32,091 nt of DNA from the NCBI GenBank assembly GCA_002726515.1, contig PBTE01000076.1, positions 1 through 32,091 on the forward strand, given 5' to 3'. The stretch is from Planctomycetaceae bacterium. Lineage in GTDB: Bacteria; Planctomycetota; Planctomycetia; Pirellulales; Pirellulaceae. How positions within the stretch are numbered: the first letter of the stretch is position 1; every line of letters starts with the position of its first letter. Below are positions 1 to 8,812 of the stretch, piece after piece. The notes under the pieces are model-generated. The model made no database searches. It was not told the origin of the DNA and saw only the letters and a program-made list of their open reading frames with translations. The translations under genes and the position numbers were made by a program.

Positions 1-83
1 AACGCGATTAATATCGCGATGACCGCCATCACAACCAGAAGCTCCACAAGAGTAAAACCAGCACGCTTTTTAGTATCACCCAT
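1..83 (-). CDS. DUF1559 protein, N-terminus only (cut by window edge)
   Basis: This is the first 27 codons of a minus-strand gene that continues past the left edge. The start is ATG at 83-81, with GGAGAAAA about 6 to 13 bases upstream. The product begins with a short basic leader, then [19 protein letters not shown], the prepilin-type cleavage and methylation motif (G/FTLVEL) with its hydrophobic helix. Planctomycete DUF1559 proteins start this way and are made in large paralogous families. The assignment rests on this leader and on near identity with the start of the complete DUF1559 gene at 791-1777. Downstream sequence is not available. Role is unknown; these proteins are thought to be exported, pseudopilin-like surface or periplasmic proteins. 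Confidence 0.85.
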   Translation of the reverse strand, partial: MGDTKKRAGFTLVELLVVMAVIAILIA

Positions 84-790
84 AGGGAGTTTTCTCCACT
101 CAAACGACAGGACACTGGAGGGTCTTTTCGAAGCTAAAATACGAAGATTATTATCCACAAAATTTCATTCCCGTGCAAGACATTACTTTACCCAGTATGA
201 CTCTGCTGTTTTTCCTGACATACCGCCGCAGAATTCCCATCATTCGACTAAATGATTCCGGACCCAGGTCAATTCGACCATTTCGACCTGACTGTTTACA
301 CGCTATCCATTCACGAAGGCCCGGTTCATGATGTCCGAGCAGCGCCTGCAGGGCGTTGGAAATGGCAGTGATAAGGGTTACCTTTCTTTGAAGGCCCCTG
401 GGGGGGTTGATTTTTCCGCCAAGAGACACTCCACCGGGAAAGGGAGTGATGGCAGCATATTTTGCTGGCAAACCCCGTAGCATGCCCATCCGCATTTCAC
501 CGGGGGAGCCTCGCCGATTTGGACCGAGCCGATCATCTGTTCCAGTGGCGGCACATGAACGATTCTTGTCCCGGCGGGGGAAAACAAGGCCGCACTGCAA
601 CGGATTCGAACCAGACGCCGTACAAACGCACGAGGACTCCGACTGCGCGGCACGCTGGAAAAGAAACTGATGACTGCCAGGTGGGCACAGGTGAGAGTTG
701 TTTTTAAGCGGCTTGAACAGCAGCCAGCCCGGCCTCAACTGGAAGGACTTCCCAACGCAGCGGCGAAATACAATTTTGAATTGGGGCGGG
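84..790. other. 707-nt gap between the two DUF1559 genes, no convincing gene
   Basis: Several overlapping open frames cross this stretch, including a 221-codon minus frame at 151-816. None has a recognisable motif, a good ribosome-binding site or planctomycete-like composition. The frames are proline-, arginine- and cysteine-rich, as expected of chance frames in GC-rich DNA. The stretch should hold the promoter of the left-edge DUF1559 gene and the 3' end of the transcript from 791-1777, but I see no clear terminator or -10/-35 pair. Confidence 0.5.
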
Positions 791-1777
791 CTAATACGGC
801 GGGATCGATTGCCCATCGTCCGGGTGGATCAACTTCGTCCAGACCGCAATTTCGTCAATGTCCAACCTGAAAGTTCGCACGCTGCCATCCGCAAGCGCTC
901 CGTTCATGACGTCAACATGGTGGGTCCCGGCGCGGAACAGGCCATTGTGGATACTATTGGCATGGAGCGGCGGTCCCAGGGCGTTCCCCGAGTGGTCATT
1001 CATAGCCTTGTAGTAACCTTTATGTGGGTGATCGAGGGGTACAATATGTGCAAACATTGGTGAACCTGGGTGCGGGTTAACCATGCCCGGATAATTCCAG
1101 TCTGCACTGCCTGTATACTCTCCGAACATGATCGTATTGGTTGTCCCATCCGGAACCGTCTCCACTGTGTAGTAACTTTTCCAACTACGCCAAGAGCCAC
1201 ATCGCCAGTAACACCACCCGTAGTCCGTAGGGCTCCCTTCATGTGCGCGGTTGTGACCTAAAAGCAGATAATTGACAGCGTAGCTGATGTGGGTGCCGTC
1301 GTTCCGCTGGCTGCGTGGATCGGTAGGACAACGGTAGGCATCGACGTGTCCACGCTCCCGCCAGATCGCACCTTTTTTAAGTTCCGGGTGGCCAGGGAGT
1401 TTTGCCCACTTAGTATCCGTTTCCCCTCCTTCGACGTCCCACATGATCGGAGAACCGAGACCGGGCTTTCCGCAATGTTGAATCGTCTCATCGTACATCT
1501 CCTGCCTTTCCATGAACGGCAGCAAGGTATGATGCAGACTCGAACAACATCGGTCTGTCATGCGGGCGAGTTCGGGAAACTCGCTGTCGTTTGCAGCGAT
1601 AAAATTGTGAACCGCGATTGCCTGCTGCTTGAGGTTGTTCGCACATTGAATCCGATTCGCCGCTTCCCGTGCCATCTGGACTGCGGGTAACAACAACGCG
1701 ATTAATATCGCGATGACCGCCATCACAACCAGAAGTTCCACAAGAGTAAAACCAACACGCTTTTCATCATTACTCAT
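791..1777 (-). CDS. DUF1559 domain protein with prepilin-type N-terminus
   Basis: A complete 328-residue protein. Residues 1-9 are a charged leader, followed by [17 protein letters not shown] (about 9-25), a type IV pilin-like signal normally cut by prepilin peptidase after the Gly and methylated on the Phe. Family hallmarks follow: [23 protein letters not shown] shortly after the helix (the usual form is ARRTQCKNNLKQI-LALHN), a GTTNT-FGE segment in the middle, and near the C-terminus [18 protein letters not shown], the standard DUF1559 ending. Length is typical (roughly 300-350). The start ATG at 1777 has GGAGAATTCTCCCT directly upstream. It is paralogous to the gene cut at the left edge. 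These proteins are abundant in planctomycetes and probably exported by a pseudopilin route; their function is not established. Confidence 0.93.
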   Translation of the reverse strand: MSNDEKRVGFTLVELLVVMAVIAILIALLLPAVQMAREAANRIQCANNLKQQAIAVHNFIAANDSEFPELARMTDRCCSSLHHTLLPFMERQEMYDETIQHCGKPGLGSPIMWDVEGGETDTKWAKLPGHPELKKGAIWRERGHVDAYRCPTDPRSQRNDGTHISYAVNYLLLGHNRAHEGSPTDYGWCYWRCGSWRSWKSYYTVETVPDGTTNTIMFGEYTGSADWNYPGMVNPHPGSPMFAHIVPLDHPHKGYYKAMNDHSGNALGPPLHANSIHNGLFRAGTHHVDVMNGALADGSVRTFRLDIDEIAVWTKLIHPDDGQSIPPY

Positions 1778-2397
1778 AGGGAGAATTCTCCGCTTTCAAG
1801 TGCAAAGCATCAACCAAGACGGTCAATTTTAACCTTGCACGACTACAAATGCAAGGAAGACCCCGTCGGAAACTTGCCGATGTGAAGAATCCGTTTTGGA
1901 GACCAGTACAGCATCCTACCGAATCAGCGAGCATCCAAAGGACACCGGCACTTTCTCAATGCAAAGCGACGACTAAGGATAGGTGCGACACGCGGTCAGT
2001 ATCTGTCGCTCAATTTGAGGGCAACGGAACAGTACTTTTCTAATTCCACCCCCGCCACGACCTGCCTTTTTTGGTTTTGTATTTCAAAATGGACACTACC
2101 ACCAAACGGATTTTATGGTCTCGAAAAACCTTATCGTGGGGCACGCCTCCACCTGCGTTTAGCCCACGAGACCCGCCGATATCACAATCAAAATGTCCGA
2201 CAACTCGTTTGTCTGGTTTGACCGGACAACCTGCCAATCTTTTCCTGTACCTTTTGAACGGGCAGGAGCCTTTGTTCAAAAAACAGGACGCGTGGAAGCT
2301 ACCGACCTGCAGCAGCCGATCGATTGCAGTGCAGGATCACAATCATTAGAATCAACAGTGATTTCAAGCCGTAATCCCGAAGAGAAAAAAGCAAGTC
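1778..2397. other. 620-nt intergenic region between divergent genes
   Basis: This lies between the DUF1559 gene (minus) and the aminotransferase (plus), so promoters of both should be here. Open frames inside it are short and without recognisable motifs. The only clear structure is the inverted repeat at 1833-1856. I see no convincing -10/-35 pair. Confidence 0.5.
1833..1856. repeat. Inverted repeat upstream of the DUF1559 gene
   Basis: CCTTGCA at 1833-1839 is perfectly complementary to TGCAAGG at 1850-1856, with a 10-nt spacer. It lies 56 nt upstream of the DUF1559 start, so it could be an operator or a hairpin in the 5' leader. A 7-bp repeat is within what chance can produce, so this is only a candidate. 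Confidence 0.3.
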
Positions 2398-3369
2398 ATG
2401 AGTGATCGCCTCGTATACTTCAACGGTCAACACGTTCCGGAGAGTGAAGCCCGGGTTTCTATTTTCGACTCGTCTCTCATGTTTGGCGACATGGCGTTCG
2501 AGATGACACGAACGTTTAATCAACAGCCGTTTCGACTGCGATCCCACCTCGACCGACTGTATGCATCCCTCAGGTTGCTCGAGATCGACTGCGGAATGAC
2601 AATCGATGAGATGGAACAAGTCACGCATGAAACGCTCCGGCTCAACCTGCCGACTGAATCCGCGGATATGGATTGGCAAATCATGCATAACGTCTCCCGG
2701 GGGCCTCTTTCCATCTACAAAACCGCTTTCCCCGAGGACTTGCGCCCGACGGTTTCGGTCAACTGCTGGCCGTTGATTACACACAATGGGGGCTTCGCAC
2801 CAAACTACAGTTCGGGTGTGGATTTGATGATCCCGTCCCAGCAGGCCCTGCCATCGCACCTTGTCGACATGAAAGCCAAAACACGTAGTCGCCTACATTA
2901 CCAAATGGCCCAATTGCAGGCCGCGCGGGCTGGCGGCAAGTGGCCCGTGCTGCTGGATCCTGACGGCTTCCTTGCCGAAGGCCCGGGTTGGAACATCTTC
3001 CTGGTGCGCAAGGGGGTGCTCTACACACCCGAACCCCGTAACATACTCTGCGGCGTGACTCGCGGTACAATCATCGAACTTGCGCAGGATGCGGGGATTG
3101 AAGTTCGCGAAGCGAACCTGGGCCATTACGAAGCGCTAATGGCGGAGGAACTCTTCTGCGCGTCCACTTCATTCTGCCTGGTTCATGCCGCTACCTTTGA
3201 AGGACAACGCGTCGGAGAAGGCGCACCAGGACCTGTTTTCAGCCAACTGCTCGAGTCCTGGAACCGCCTCGTGAATCTTGATATTGTGGCCCAGGCGAAC
3301 GAGTATGCCCACAGGTTACCCGCCTGGGAGGCACAACACCTGGAAGGAACACCGGTAGGTACGAAGTGA
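2398..3369 (+). CDS. Class IV (fold type IV) PLP aminotransferase, IlvE/DAAT-like
   Basis: A 323-residue protein of the branched-chain/D-amino-acid aminotransferase and aminodeoxychorismate lyase superfamily, likely cytoplasmic. The N-terminus YFNGQHVPESEARVSIFDSS matches the family's opening (normally followed by GDGVFE; here FGDMAFEMTR). The PLP-binding lysine is probably Lys161 in KAKTRSRLHY. The cofactor-contacting Glu is Glu194 in LAEGPGWNIFLV, equivalent to the usual SEG-x-N-F motif. A downstream GVTRGTIIELA segment and EELFCASTSF (usual E-V/L-F-x-S/T-G/S-T) complete the core. Length is slightly above the usual 280-310. The substrate cannot be read from sequence: branched-chain amino acids, D-alanine and aminodeoxychorismate are all possible. 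ATG 2398 is the only sensible start. It is followed by 103 nt before the sulfotransferase, so it is probably not part of the glycan locus. Confidence 0.88.
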   Translation: MSDRLVYFNGQHVPESEARVSIFDSSLMFGDMAFEMTRTFNQQPFRLRSHLDRLYASLRLLEIDCGMTIDEMEQVTHETLRLNLPTESADMDWQIMHNVSRGPLSIYKTAFPEDLRPTVSVNCWPLITHNGGFAPNYSSGVDLMIPSQQALPSHLVDMKAKTRSRLHYQMAQLQAARAGGKWPVLLDPDGFLAEGPGWNIFLVRKGVLYTPEPRNILCGVTRGTIIELAQDAGIEVREANLGHYEALMAEELFCASTSFCLVHAATFEGQRVGEGAPGPVFSQLLESWNRLVNLDIVAQANEYAHRLPAWEAQHLEGTPVGTK

Positions 3370-3472
3370 ACGTTGGTCGCCCATCTTCCTCCTGACGTGC
3401 TACAATTGGTCATGACGGTCCCGCAGACAACCGGACCGCCAAGTCCTGGCACAGCAGGGAAGTGGATGACGA

Positions 3473-4297
3473 ATGACGAACGACTCACTGGCGCCGGATG
3501 ACCAATCGCCTGACTCGATCCACCCTTGGCGTACGAAGTGGCGGCGTCTGCGGTTCGAACTCACCAGTGCCCTGGCCACGCAGCCCTGGGCGTACCTGGC
3601 GGTGTTGCAAATTTATCTGCGCGTCTTTCGGCGAGATCCGATCGGATCGGCTGTCGGCAAAAACACCGAGATCGTCATCGAGGGATTCCCTCGCTGTGGC
3701 AATACCTTCGCCGTCTTTGCGTTCTGCCAGGCGCAAACGCGTCTCCGCAACATTGCCCATCATTGTCACTCGTCACCCCAAATTCTCGCAGCGGCACGAC
3801 GAAAAATCCCAACACTCGTTCTAGTAAGAGATCCACATGGAGCCGCGACGTCGTATCTGGTACGGTGTCCGTACCTGACGGCGGCCCAGGTACTGAAACA
3901 ATACGTTCGTTACCACCAACAGATCCGCTTCTATTCCAATTCATTCGTCGTGGCCACATTCGATGAAATCACAACTGACTTCGGGGCCGTCGTCCGGCGA
4001 GTCAACAAAAAATTCGGCACCGACTTCGACCAATTCGAGCACAACGAAGAAAACGTTGCTGAATGTTTTCGGCGACTCGATGAATTCAACAAAACAGAAT
4101 CAAAGGCCCCGGCCGTCCGTGCCGCGCGGATCAACCGTCCCAGTGCGGCAAAAGAAGCGTTGAAATTAGAGGCAGCTCGTAAAATCGACGCACCGGAACT
4201 CGCCCACCTGTTGAACGAGGCACTGCAGATTTTCGAGGAATTCCGCTCGTGGTCCGGCGCGACGGGCGGCGAGACTTTCTACAGGCAATCCGAATGA
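3473..4297 (+). CDS. Sulfotransferase-family protein
   Basis: A 274-residue protein with the two signatures of PAPS-dependent sulfotransferases: the 5'-phosphosulfate loop IEGFPRCGNTF (about 70-79, normally PKSGTTW/PRSGNT) and the 3'-phosphate segment TLVLVRDPHGAATSYL (about 114-129). It would transfer sulfate from PAPS to a hydroxyl, here probably on a glycan, given the flippase that overlaps its end and the glycosyltransferases beyond. A basic N-terminal region (residues 20-54) and a long acidic/basic helical C-terminus flank the core. The stop codon overlaps the next start (ATGA, 4294-4297), so the two are translationally coupled. The start ATG at 3473 lies shortly after AGGGAAG; a nearby ATG at 3465 is out of frame and runs into a stop after a few codons. 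The acceptor is unknown. Confidence 0.82.
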   Translation: MTNDSLAPDDQSPDSIHPWRTKWRRLRFELTSALATQPWAYLAVLQIYLRVFRRDPIGSAVGKNTEIVIEGFPRCGNTFAVFAFCQAQTRLRNIAHHCHSSPQILAAARRKIPTLVLVRDPHGAATSYLVRCPYLTAAQVLKQYVRYHQQIRFYSNSFVVATFDEITTDFGAVVRRVNKKFGTDFDQFEHNEENVAECFRRLDEFNKTESKAPAVRAARINRPSAAKEALKLEAARKIDAPELAHLLNEALQIFEEFRSWSGATGGETFYRQSE

Positions 4298-5796
4298 CCA
4301 ACGGATCGTACACACCCGGTGGAGCCAGGCTGCTCGCATCGAACATCGTGTACTCCACGGTGTCCATTGTAACTGGCAGCGTCGCCCTGTTTGTCGGTAA
4401 CTGGGCCGTCATCCACTGGTACGGCTCTGGCTTTCATGGAAATCTGGTGTGGCTCATCTCGGTCACCCAGATTGCGCTCGTGGCCAGCGATTTTGGCCTG
4501 GCAAACAAAGCCGGTGTGAGAACCATCGCCCGTCTGCGTGCGGAAGGAAGCGATCGGTTAAATCAAGCCGTGTCGTCCGTGGTCTACGTGCCGATTTTCG
4601 TGGCGGCAGTCCTGGCCGCTTGCATGTTCATGTTCGGGGAAATCCTGGCTGACGCGCGCCCGGGCGTGGACGCGAGCCTGGTCCGGTGGGCCGCCAGCTG
4701 GATCGTTCTATCGGGGGGGATCCGCGCCTGCCGTGCGGTGGCCATCGGATGCGAGCGTTCGTTCAACATCCTGCTGATGGTACCTCTAGCCGAAATCCTG
4801 AAAACCACGTGGATCTTCGTCTGTGCAGCGGCCAATTTCCCCGCCGAAGCCGTCTTTTACGGTTGGACAGGAGCCTGGGCGGTGGCCCTGGCCGTGTCGC
4901 TCGTTCGGCTGCGAACCCTGCTACGCGAGTTCGCAATGGTGATCAGCCTGACTGCTATCCGTACTGCGGATACGGTGCGGGTTGTGCTGGAGGCATTGCC
5001 ATTCCACGTTCAGTTCGTGGGTCTGATCGGACTTCCTTTCATCCTGCAATTGATCCTGGGGAGCTGGTATGTGGCGGAAGAATCAACGACCCGTCTGGCG
5101 ATCAGCAGCTTTCAGGTATGTTTTTCGTTGGCTCTGATCCCGCGACTGCTGGGAATGCCGATTTCGACCTCCCTGTTGCCGCGCATCGTGCACCTCTCGG
5201 CGACCCCGGAAGATGGTCACGACCAAATTGATGCAATTCTGCAGCAGCTCACACGTCTCTTGGGTGTCGCCGGCACCTTGGTGTTTGCCCTGCTTTGTAC
5301 ATGGGGGCCGGCACTCCTGACATTTCTGTATCCGGCGGAGTACGCGGGGGCCACGGTGACACTGCTGATCCTGGTGGCAGCCGTCGGAATCGACAACTAC
5401 AGCTTGCAACTCGACCAGGTTTTAATGGCGACACAATACGCAAAAATTGTCGCATTTCTGGAAGTGTTGCGTTATGGCACACTGATCCTGGCCACGTGGT
5501 TTCTCGTACCGGAATCCGGTGTAACGGGAGCAGCTGTGTCGGTGCTCATTGCCTCCGGGATCAATGTCGCAGGAAAGGTTGTAGTCACCTGCAGGACGTT
5601 CTCACCCCTGGGCCTCGGTCCATTTGCGCAAACATTGTTCGTGGGTGGTCTGATTACCGCCACGTTGCTCAGTGGACACGCCGCCCTATGCATGCCGGTG
5701 TGGGCTGTCGGCGCGTTGATCCTGGGCCTGCTCCGTCCTCGCGAAATCTGGGGGTGGGTACTACAAGCAAAAACAATCGTGTTGACCGGCGCCTGA
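4294..5796 (+). CDS. Wzx-like polysaccharide flippase (MOP/MATE fold)
   Basis: A 500-residue polytopic membrane protein, hydrophobic nearly throughout with about 12-14 predicted helices, as usual for lipopolysaccharide/O-antigen flippases of the MOP exporter superfamily. Family-like features include ASDFGLANKAG around residues 68-78 (the conserved GLG-x-A-x region of Wzx proteins) and a second half with GPALLTFLYPAEYAGA (about 347-362; Wzx proteins often have a G/FGxxYxxA motif here). It should move a lipid-linked oligosaccharide across the inner membrane. I take ATG 4294, which overlaps the sulfotransferase stop by 4 nt, rather than the GTG at 4249 that would give a 15-residue polar extension inside the upstream gene. 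Coupling to a sulfotransferase suggests the exported glycan is sulfated, but the sequence does not prove this. Confidence 0.85.
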   Translation: MTNGSYTPGGARLLASNIVYSTVSIVTGSVALFVGNWAVIHWYGSGFHGNLVWLISVTQIALVASDFGLANKAGVRTIARLRAEGSDRLNQAVSSVVYVPIFVAAVLAACMFMFGEILADARPGVDASLVRWAASWIVLSGGIRACRAVAIGCERSFNILLMVPLAEILKTTWIFVCAAANFPAEAVFYGWTGAWAVALAVSLVRLRTLLREFAMVISLTAIRTADTVRVVLEALPFHVQFVGLIGLPFILQLILGSWYVAEESTTRLAISSFQVCFSLALIPRLLGMPISTSLLPRIVHLSATPEDGHDQIDAILQQLTRLLGVAGTLVFALLCTWGPALLTFLYPAEYAGATVTLLILVAAVGIDNYSLQLDQVLMATQYAKIVAFLEVLRYGTLILATWFLVPESGVTGAAVSVLIASGINVAGKVVVTCRTFSPLGLGPFAQTLFVGGLITATLLSGHAALCMPVWAVGALILGLLRPREIWGWVLQAKTIVLTGA

Positions 5797-5862
5797 AGCG
5801 GGGTCAAGTGAACCAGAGAGATAGCGTCGACCGAGTACAGCGCAAGATCAAGCTGTCACGCT

Positions 5863-6255
5863 TCAGGATATTGGTTCATCTTTTGGCTCGACACGATCAT
5901 CCTGAGAATGCCCGCGGGATTCGTAAGTTCGCTGGGCCTCCAGGATGGCAAGTCTCCGCACCATAAGAGTTACTTCGCGTCTGAGGCGCAGCAACCGAAT
6001 GTATACCATCCAGAATCCCACCAGCATCGCCACAACCCCGCAGTAGGAAACCAGGTCGGCACCGCGTCCAATGCCGAGAAAATGGGCCAGCGACGACATC
6101 TTGTTCGGCCAGAGGCAGGCACCCCCAACCGCAATCCACAAGCCGCACCAGAAAAAACACGCTCCACGGCGCATCCAGTGCCGGAGGTGGGCTACAACAG
6201 TAGCCCCCGATAATAGTGTCAATCCAATGATCGCGACCACTTGAAAGTTGTTCAC
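5863..6255 (-). CDS. DUF2304-like small membrane protein
   Basis: A 130-residue protein with three hydrophobic segments (about 5-24, 32-50 and 65-86) and a charged helical C-terminal tail rich in Arg, Glu and Asp. Its start overlaps the stop of the GT2 gene by 4 nt (6252-6255). A DUF2304 membrane protein directly behind a dolichol-phosphate-mannose-synthase-like GT2 is a common bacterial pairing. The small protein probably helps anchor or assist the polyprenyl-phosphate glycosyltransferase. The family call rests on size, topology, the RRE helix after the last membrane segment, and the pairing, not on a catalytic motif. The end lies 66 nt from the convergent flippase gene. Confidence 0.75.
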   Translation of the reverse strand: MNNFQVVAIIGLTLLSGATVVAHLRHWMRRGACFFWCGLWIAVGGACLWPNKMSSLAHFLGIGRGADLVSYCGVVAMLVGFWMVYIRLLRLRREVTLMVRRLAILEAQRTYESRGHSQDDRVEPKDEPIS

Positions 6256-6956
6256 TTTGACGTCCTGCTGAGCAAGTAGTCAAACACAATTCGAAACGCG
6301 TTCCAGGGGGACTGCCCCTTCGTCAGGGAACGTTTCGTGTAGCGAATGCTAACTGGAACTTCTTGATAAATCAAACCGGCGTTTGAGATGATGTCAATCA
6401 ATTCGCTCGCATGCGCCATTCCATCGAGCGTGATGCATATTTGCCGAGCCGCTTCCCGTGAAAACGCACGGAGTCCGTTGTGCGCATCGGTCAACTTCAC
6501 GCCACTCGATATCCGCGTGAAGAAAACACCAAGCCGCAATGTCATCTTCCTGACCCAAGGGATCCCGATCGACTCGCCCAAAAATCGAGAGCCGAGGCAC
6601 ACGTCACATTCTCCACGATATATCGGCTGCAACAACCGAGGAATGTCTTCCACCTGGTGCTGACCATCCGCATCAAATGTGACAATAAACTGCGCACCGC
6701 GAGAAAGGCTGAATTCGATACCCGTCTGTAAAGCTGCACCCTGGCCTCGATTCAGCACGTGTCGCAACACATAAGTCGCTTCGCGCCGAGCGGTATAGTA
6801 AGTCTCATCCGTCGAGCCATCGTCAACCACAACAACATTGGCACGCGTCAGCCTCAGCTCGTGGATGACTTTCTCAATACAGGCGTTTTCGTTATAGGCC
6901 GGAACAACGATATACGTCTGCTGCATCACGTCACTGGACAGCACTGTTTCGTTCAT
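6252..6956 (-). CDS. GT2 glycosyltransferase, polyprenyl-phosphate sugar synthase type
   Basis: A 234-residue cytoplasmic GT-A fold enzyme. Residues 14-24 (TYIVVPAYNEN) open the Rossmann-like half. VDDGSTD at 44-50 and FDADGQH at 94-100 are the nucleotide-sugar and metal (DXD) motifs, and NRGQGAALQTG at 69-79 is typical of the DPMS/GtrB-like branch. GLRAFSREAA and IRYTKRSLTKGQSP in the C-terminal part also fit this branch. It should move a sugar from a nucleotide sugar to polyprenyl phosphate. It overlaps the DUF2304 gene by 4 nt. The start may be ATG 6956 or the internal ATG at 6926, which removes a 10-residue polar extension; neither has a strong Shine-Dalgarno. The donor sugar is not predictable. 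Confidence 0.9.
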   Translation of the reverse strand: MNETVLSSDVMQQTYIVVPAYNENACIEKVIHELRLTRANVVVVDDGSTDETYYTARREATYVLRHVLNRGQGAALQTGIEFSLSRGAQFIVTFDADGQHQVEDIPRLLQPIYRGECDVCLGSRFLGESIGIPWVRKMTLRLGVFFTRISSGVKLTDAHNGLRAFSREAARQICITLDGMAHASELIDIISNAGLIYQEVPVSIRYTKRSLTKGQSPWNAFRIVFDYLLSRTSK

Positions 6957-7695
6957 AGCCTCAGACCTGGAAACTCCCGACCATCCGCTGGCAAGATGGA
7001 CCTAGCCGTATTACCCGAGCAAGTTTCGAACATATTTCCATGTCAACTTCAGTCCCCCCAGTCGCCTGTCTGCAGGAAGGTGCGTGTGAAACGACTCTGG
7101 TCCAGCTAACATTCTTGGATTCGATTCTGTCGGGGTCAATCACCATTCTCAGGTTGACACTCCTTGATTCACTACTGAAACATTTTGCTGCGCCACGACC
7201 TTCCGGAAACAACATGTCGACTGCGTAGGACGCACATTGGATGATTTCGGTCTGGACGGTCTGCAATTTTGGTACTGGTGATCGATAGACTTCGGGACCA
7301 GAGGTGATCGCAACTTCTTTTTCGGCTGCTCGGACGAAGAGACCACGACAAAGTGTACCCCGCGTCTTGCTGATCGCAAATCTTTTTGTTGTCGTGCCGA
7401 AATCACCGCTCTCCGGATCCTACAGGCGGCAAAAAGAACCTGGGGCCTTCTAATGAAATCCGAACAAAAGGCAACCACGGCGGGCTGCTGATTCGTCCAT
7501 CCTTGTCGCTGTGCACATCCACTTGATCATTTGCATACATCGTTTCCGGACCGTCCGTTCAGAGTCAAGAAAACAAAGAACCATGACATTGCACCGATCA
7601 TCAGGTGTCGATCCCGTAGGAAGCCAAACGGGATGCATCTTCTCAGCCCATGTACTGATGATTGCCAGTGCGCGGAATATTTCGCGCGCGATTGA
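6957..7695. other. 739-nt intergenic gap within the glycan locus
   Basis: This separates the GT2/DUF2304 pair from the second sulfotransferase, all on the minus strand. Frames of 60-109 codons on both strands have no family signature, no good ribosome-binding site and Cys/Arg/Ser-rich composition. I see no transposase remnant, tRNA or convincing terminator. A gap this long inside a same-strand cluster may mark a deletion of former glycan genes, but nothing recognisable is left. Confidence 0.45.
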
Positions 7696-8598
7696 CTACC
7701 ACAAATCATCCTGCTCGTACCCAAAGTCGATTAAAAACTTGCCGATTTTATTTTTGTAAATCTCTTTCAAATGCGGAGTAAAATGATTTCGCCAATCTCC
7801 GGCCACTCCTTTGCGAAAGAAACTTTTCTGGCTTTCCTCCCCCTGGTGGCGCCCACGACTCAATCTGTCAAAACGATGTTCCTCTACAATTCTGTCAATC
7901 GTGTTGTGCGAGCTATCCAGTTCAAAATGTCCTGCTATGCGGGCCAGCACCACTGGAGTGTCGGCCACCATGTCTTCGTACCGCACCACAAGGCCACGTT
8001 CGGGGTCGCGATTTGTGTGCCATGAACGGATCCACTCGGCGAAGGGCAACAGGAGATGATCAGAAAACGCGGTCAATCCATCTGACAGAGAAAGTTTGGA
8101 ATACGTGTGATAGTCCGGGTGCCAACGTGTCTGCCGCACGTAATAGTAGTGACTCAGTGCCACGTCACGCAGATCACGATACAAGATGACATAATTGATC
8201 CCGGCGGCGTTCAACAGTGAAGCGTTATGAACCGATCCATGCACGTGCATTTTGGTAATGACCAGCATCTGATCAAAGCGTGAAAACATGTCTGCTGGCA
8301 AATCATAATCGTGACTGCCGCCGGTCGCCATTTCGTAGTCACTCACATCAGGAATCAGCAGATTGTGAAATCCCGAGTAGCTCGTGGCCATCTTCTCCAG
8401 CCACGTTGTACCACTCTTGGGAAGTCCCGCGATGAACAACAACTTTTGCGGATAGCGGTCACCGAATCCTCGATACCCCTGCCGACAAGCGTAGGCCTGC
8501 AACAGATAACGTGGATAAACTCCCACACGTTTGGCCGCTCGGGCAACGGGCGCAGGCAGGAAATTCACCAGGTGTTCAAGTTTCTGTTTCGAGATCAT
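7696..8598 (-). CDS. PAPS-dependent sulfotransferase (Sulfotransfer_1 type)
   Basis: A 300-residue protein with all the classical sulfotransferase blocks. LLFIAGLPKSGTTWLEKM (53-70) is the 5'-PSB loop, with Lys61 the expected sulfate-contacting residue. YVILYRDLRDVALSHYY (136-152) contains the 3'-phosphate-binding Arg and Ser. RKGVAGDWRNHFT (262-274) is the dimer/PAPS motif (RKGxxGDWKNxFT). VVRYEDMVADTP (204-215) is the usual YEDL block. This is a more canonical enzyme than the one at 3473-4297, and the two are not close copies, so they may sulfate different positions. I use ATG 8598; a TTG at 8616 would add six residues. The upstream epimerase stub stops 4 nt before this ATG, so translational coupling is possible. 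The acceptor is probably a surface glycan. Confidence 0.92.
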   Translation of the reverse strand: MISKQKLEHLVNFLPAPVARAAKRVGVYPRYLLQAYACRQGYRGFGDRYPQKLLFIAGLPKSGTTWLEKMATSYSGFHNLLIPDVSDYEMATGGSHDYDLPADMFSRFDQMLVITKMHVHGSVHNASLLNAAGINYVILYRDLRDVALSHYYYVRQTRWHPDYHTYSKLSLSDGLTAFSDHLLLPFAEWIRSWHTNRDPERGLVVRYEDMVADTPVVLARIAGHFELDSSHNTIDRIVEEHRFDRLSRGRHQGEESQKSFFRKGVAGDWRNHFTPHLKEIYKNKIGKFLIDFGYEQDDLW

Positions 8599-8602
8599 CG
8601 CT

Positions 8603-8731
8603 TTACAATCCGGCAAAACAGACGCCCGCGGCCCTCACCGAGGTATCTTCGCGTTTCAACAAGTATGACACCAAATGGGCACCGATGAAGCTGCCAATTC
8701 CGCCCACCACCAGAAGCTGAGTATTGGTCAT
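8603..8731 (-). pseudogene. Truncated NAD-dependent epimerase/dehydratase (N-terminal stub)
   Basis: A 42-codon minus-strand frame starting ATG 8731 behind AGAGAAG and ending TAA at 8605-8603. It begins with a beta strand and a dinucleotide-binding loop, LLVVGGIGSFIGAHLVSYLL (residues 6-25), matching the first beta-alpha unit of extended SDR sugar epimerases (GxGGFIGSHLV). It then continues KREDTSVRAAGV, as expected just before the second strand (GVDI/GVDL), and stops. The remaining ~270 residues with the catalytic YxxxK are absent, and the next gene is a sulfotransferase. I read it as the decayed front end of a sugar-nucleotide epimerase gene, its translation start and coupling to the next gene retained. 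A functional short peptide is possible but less likely. Confidence 0.6.
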
Positions 8732-8812
8732 TCATCTTCTCTTCGATCCTGGTTGGTGTCCCGGAAGCCACACCGGCAACAACATGGCAAAGTAGCCGGT
8801 CCATTCGGTTGT

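Noticed and set aside
151..816. 221-codon minus-strand frame between the DUF1559 genes
   Set aside because: It overlaps the end of the DUF1559 gene, has no ribosome-binding site or motif, and has Arg/Pro/Cys/Ser-rich chance composition.
7155..7184. TTGACA at 7155-7160 as a plus-strand promoter
   Set aside because: No TATAAT-like box follows at 16-18 nt and there is no plus-strand gene downstream.
7149..7478. 109-codon minus-strand frame in the gap upstream of the GT2/DUF2304 pair
   Set aside because: No family feature, no start signal, and composition typical of non-coding frames.
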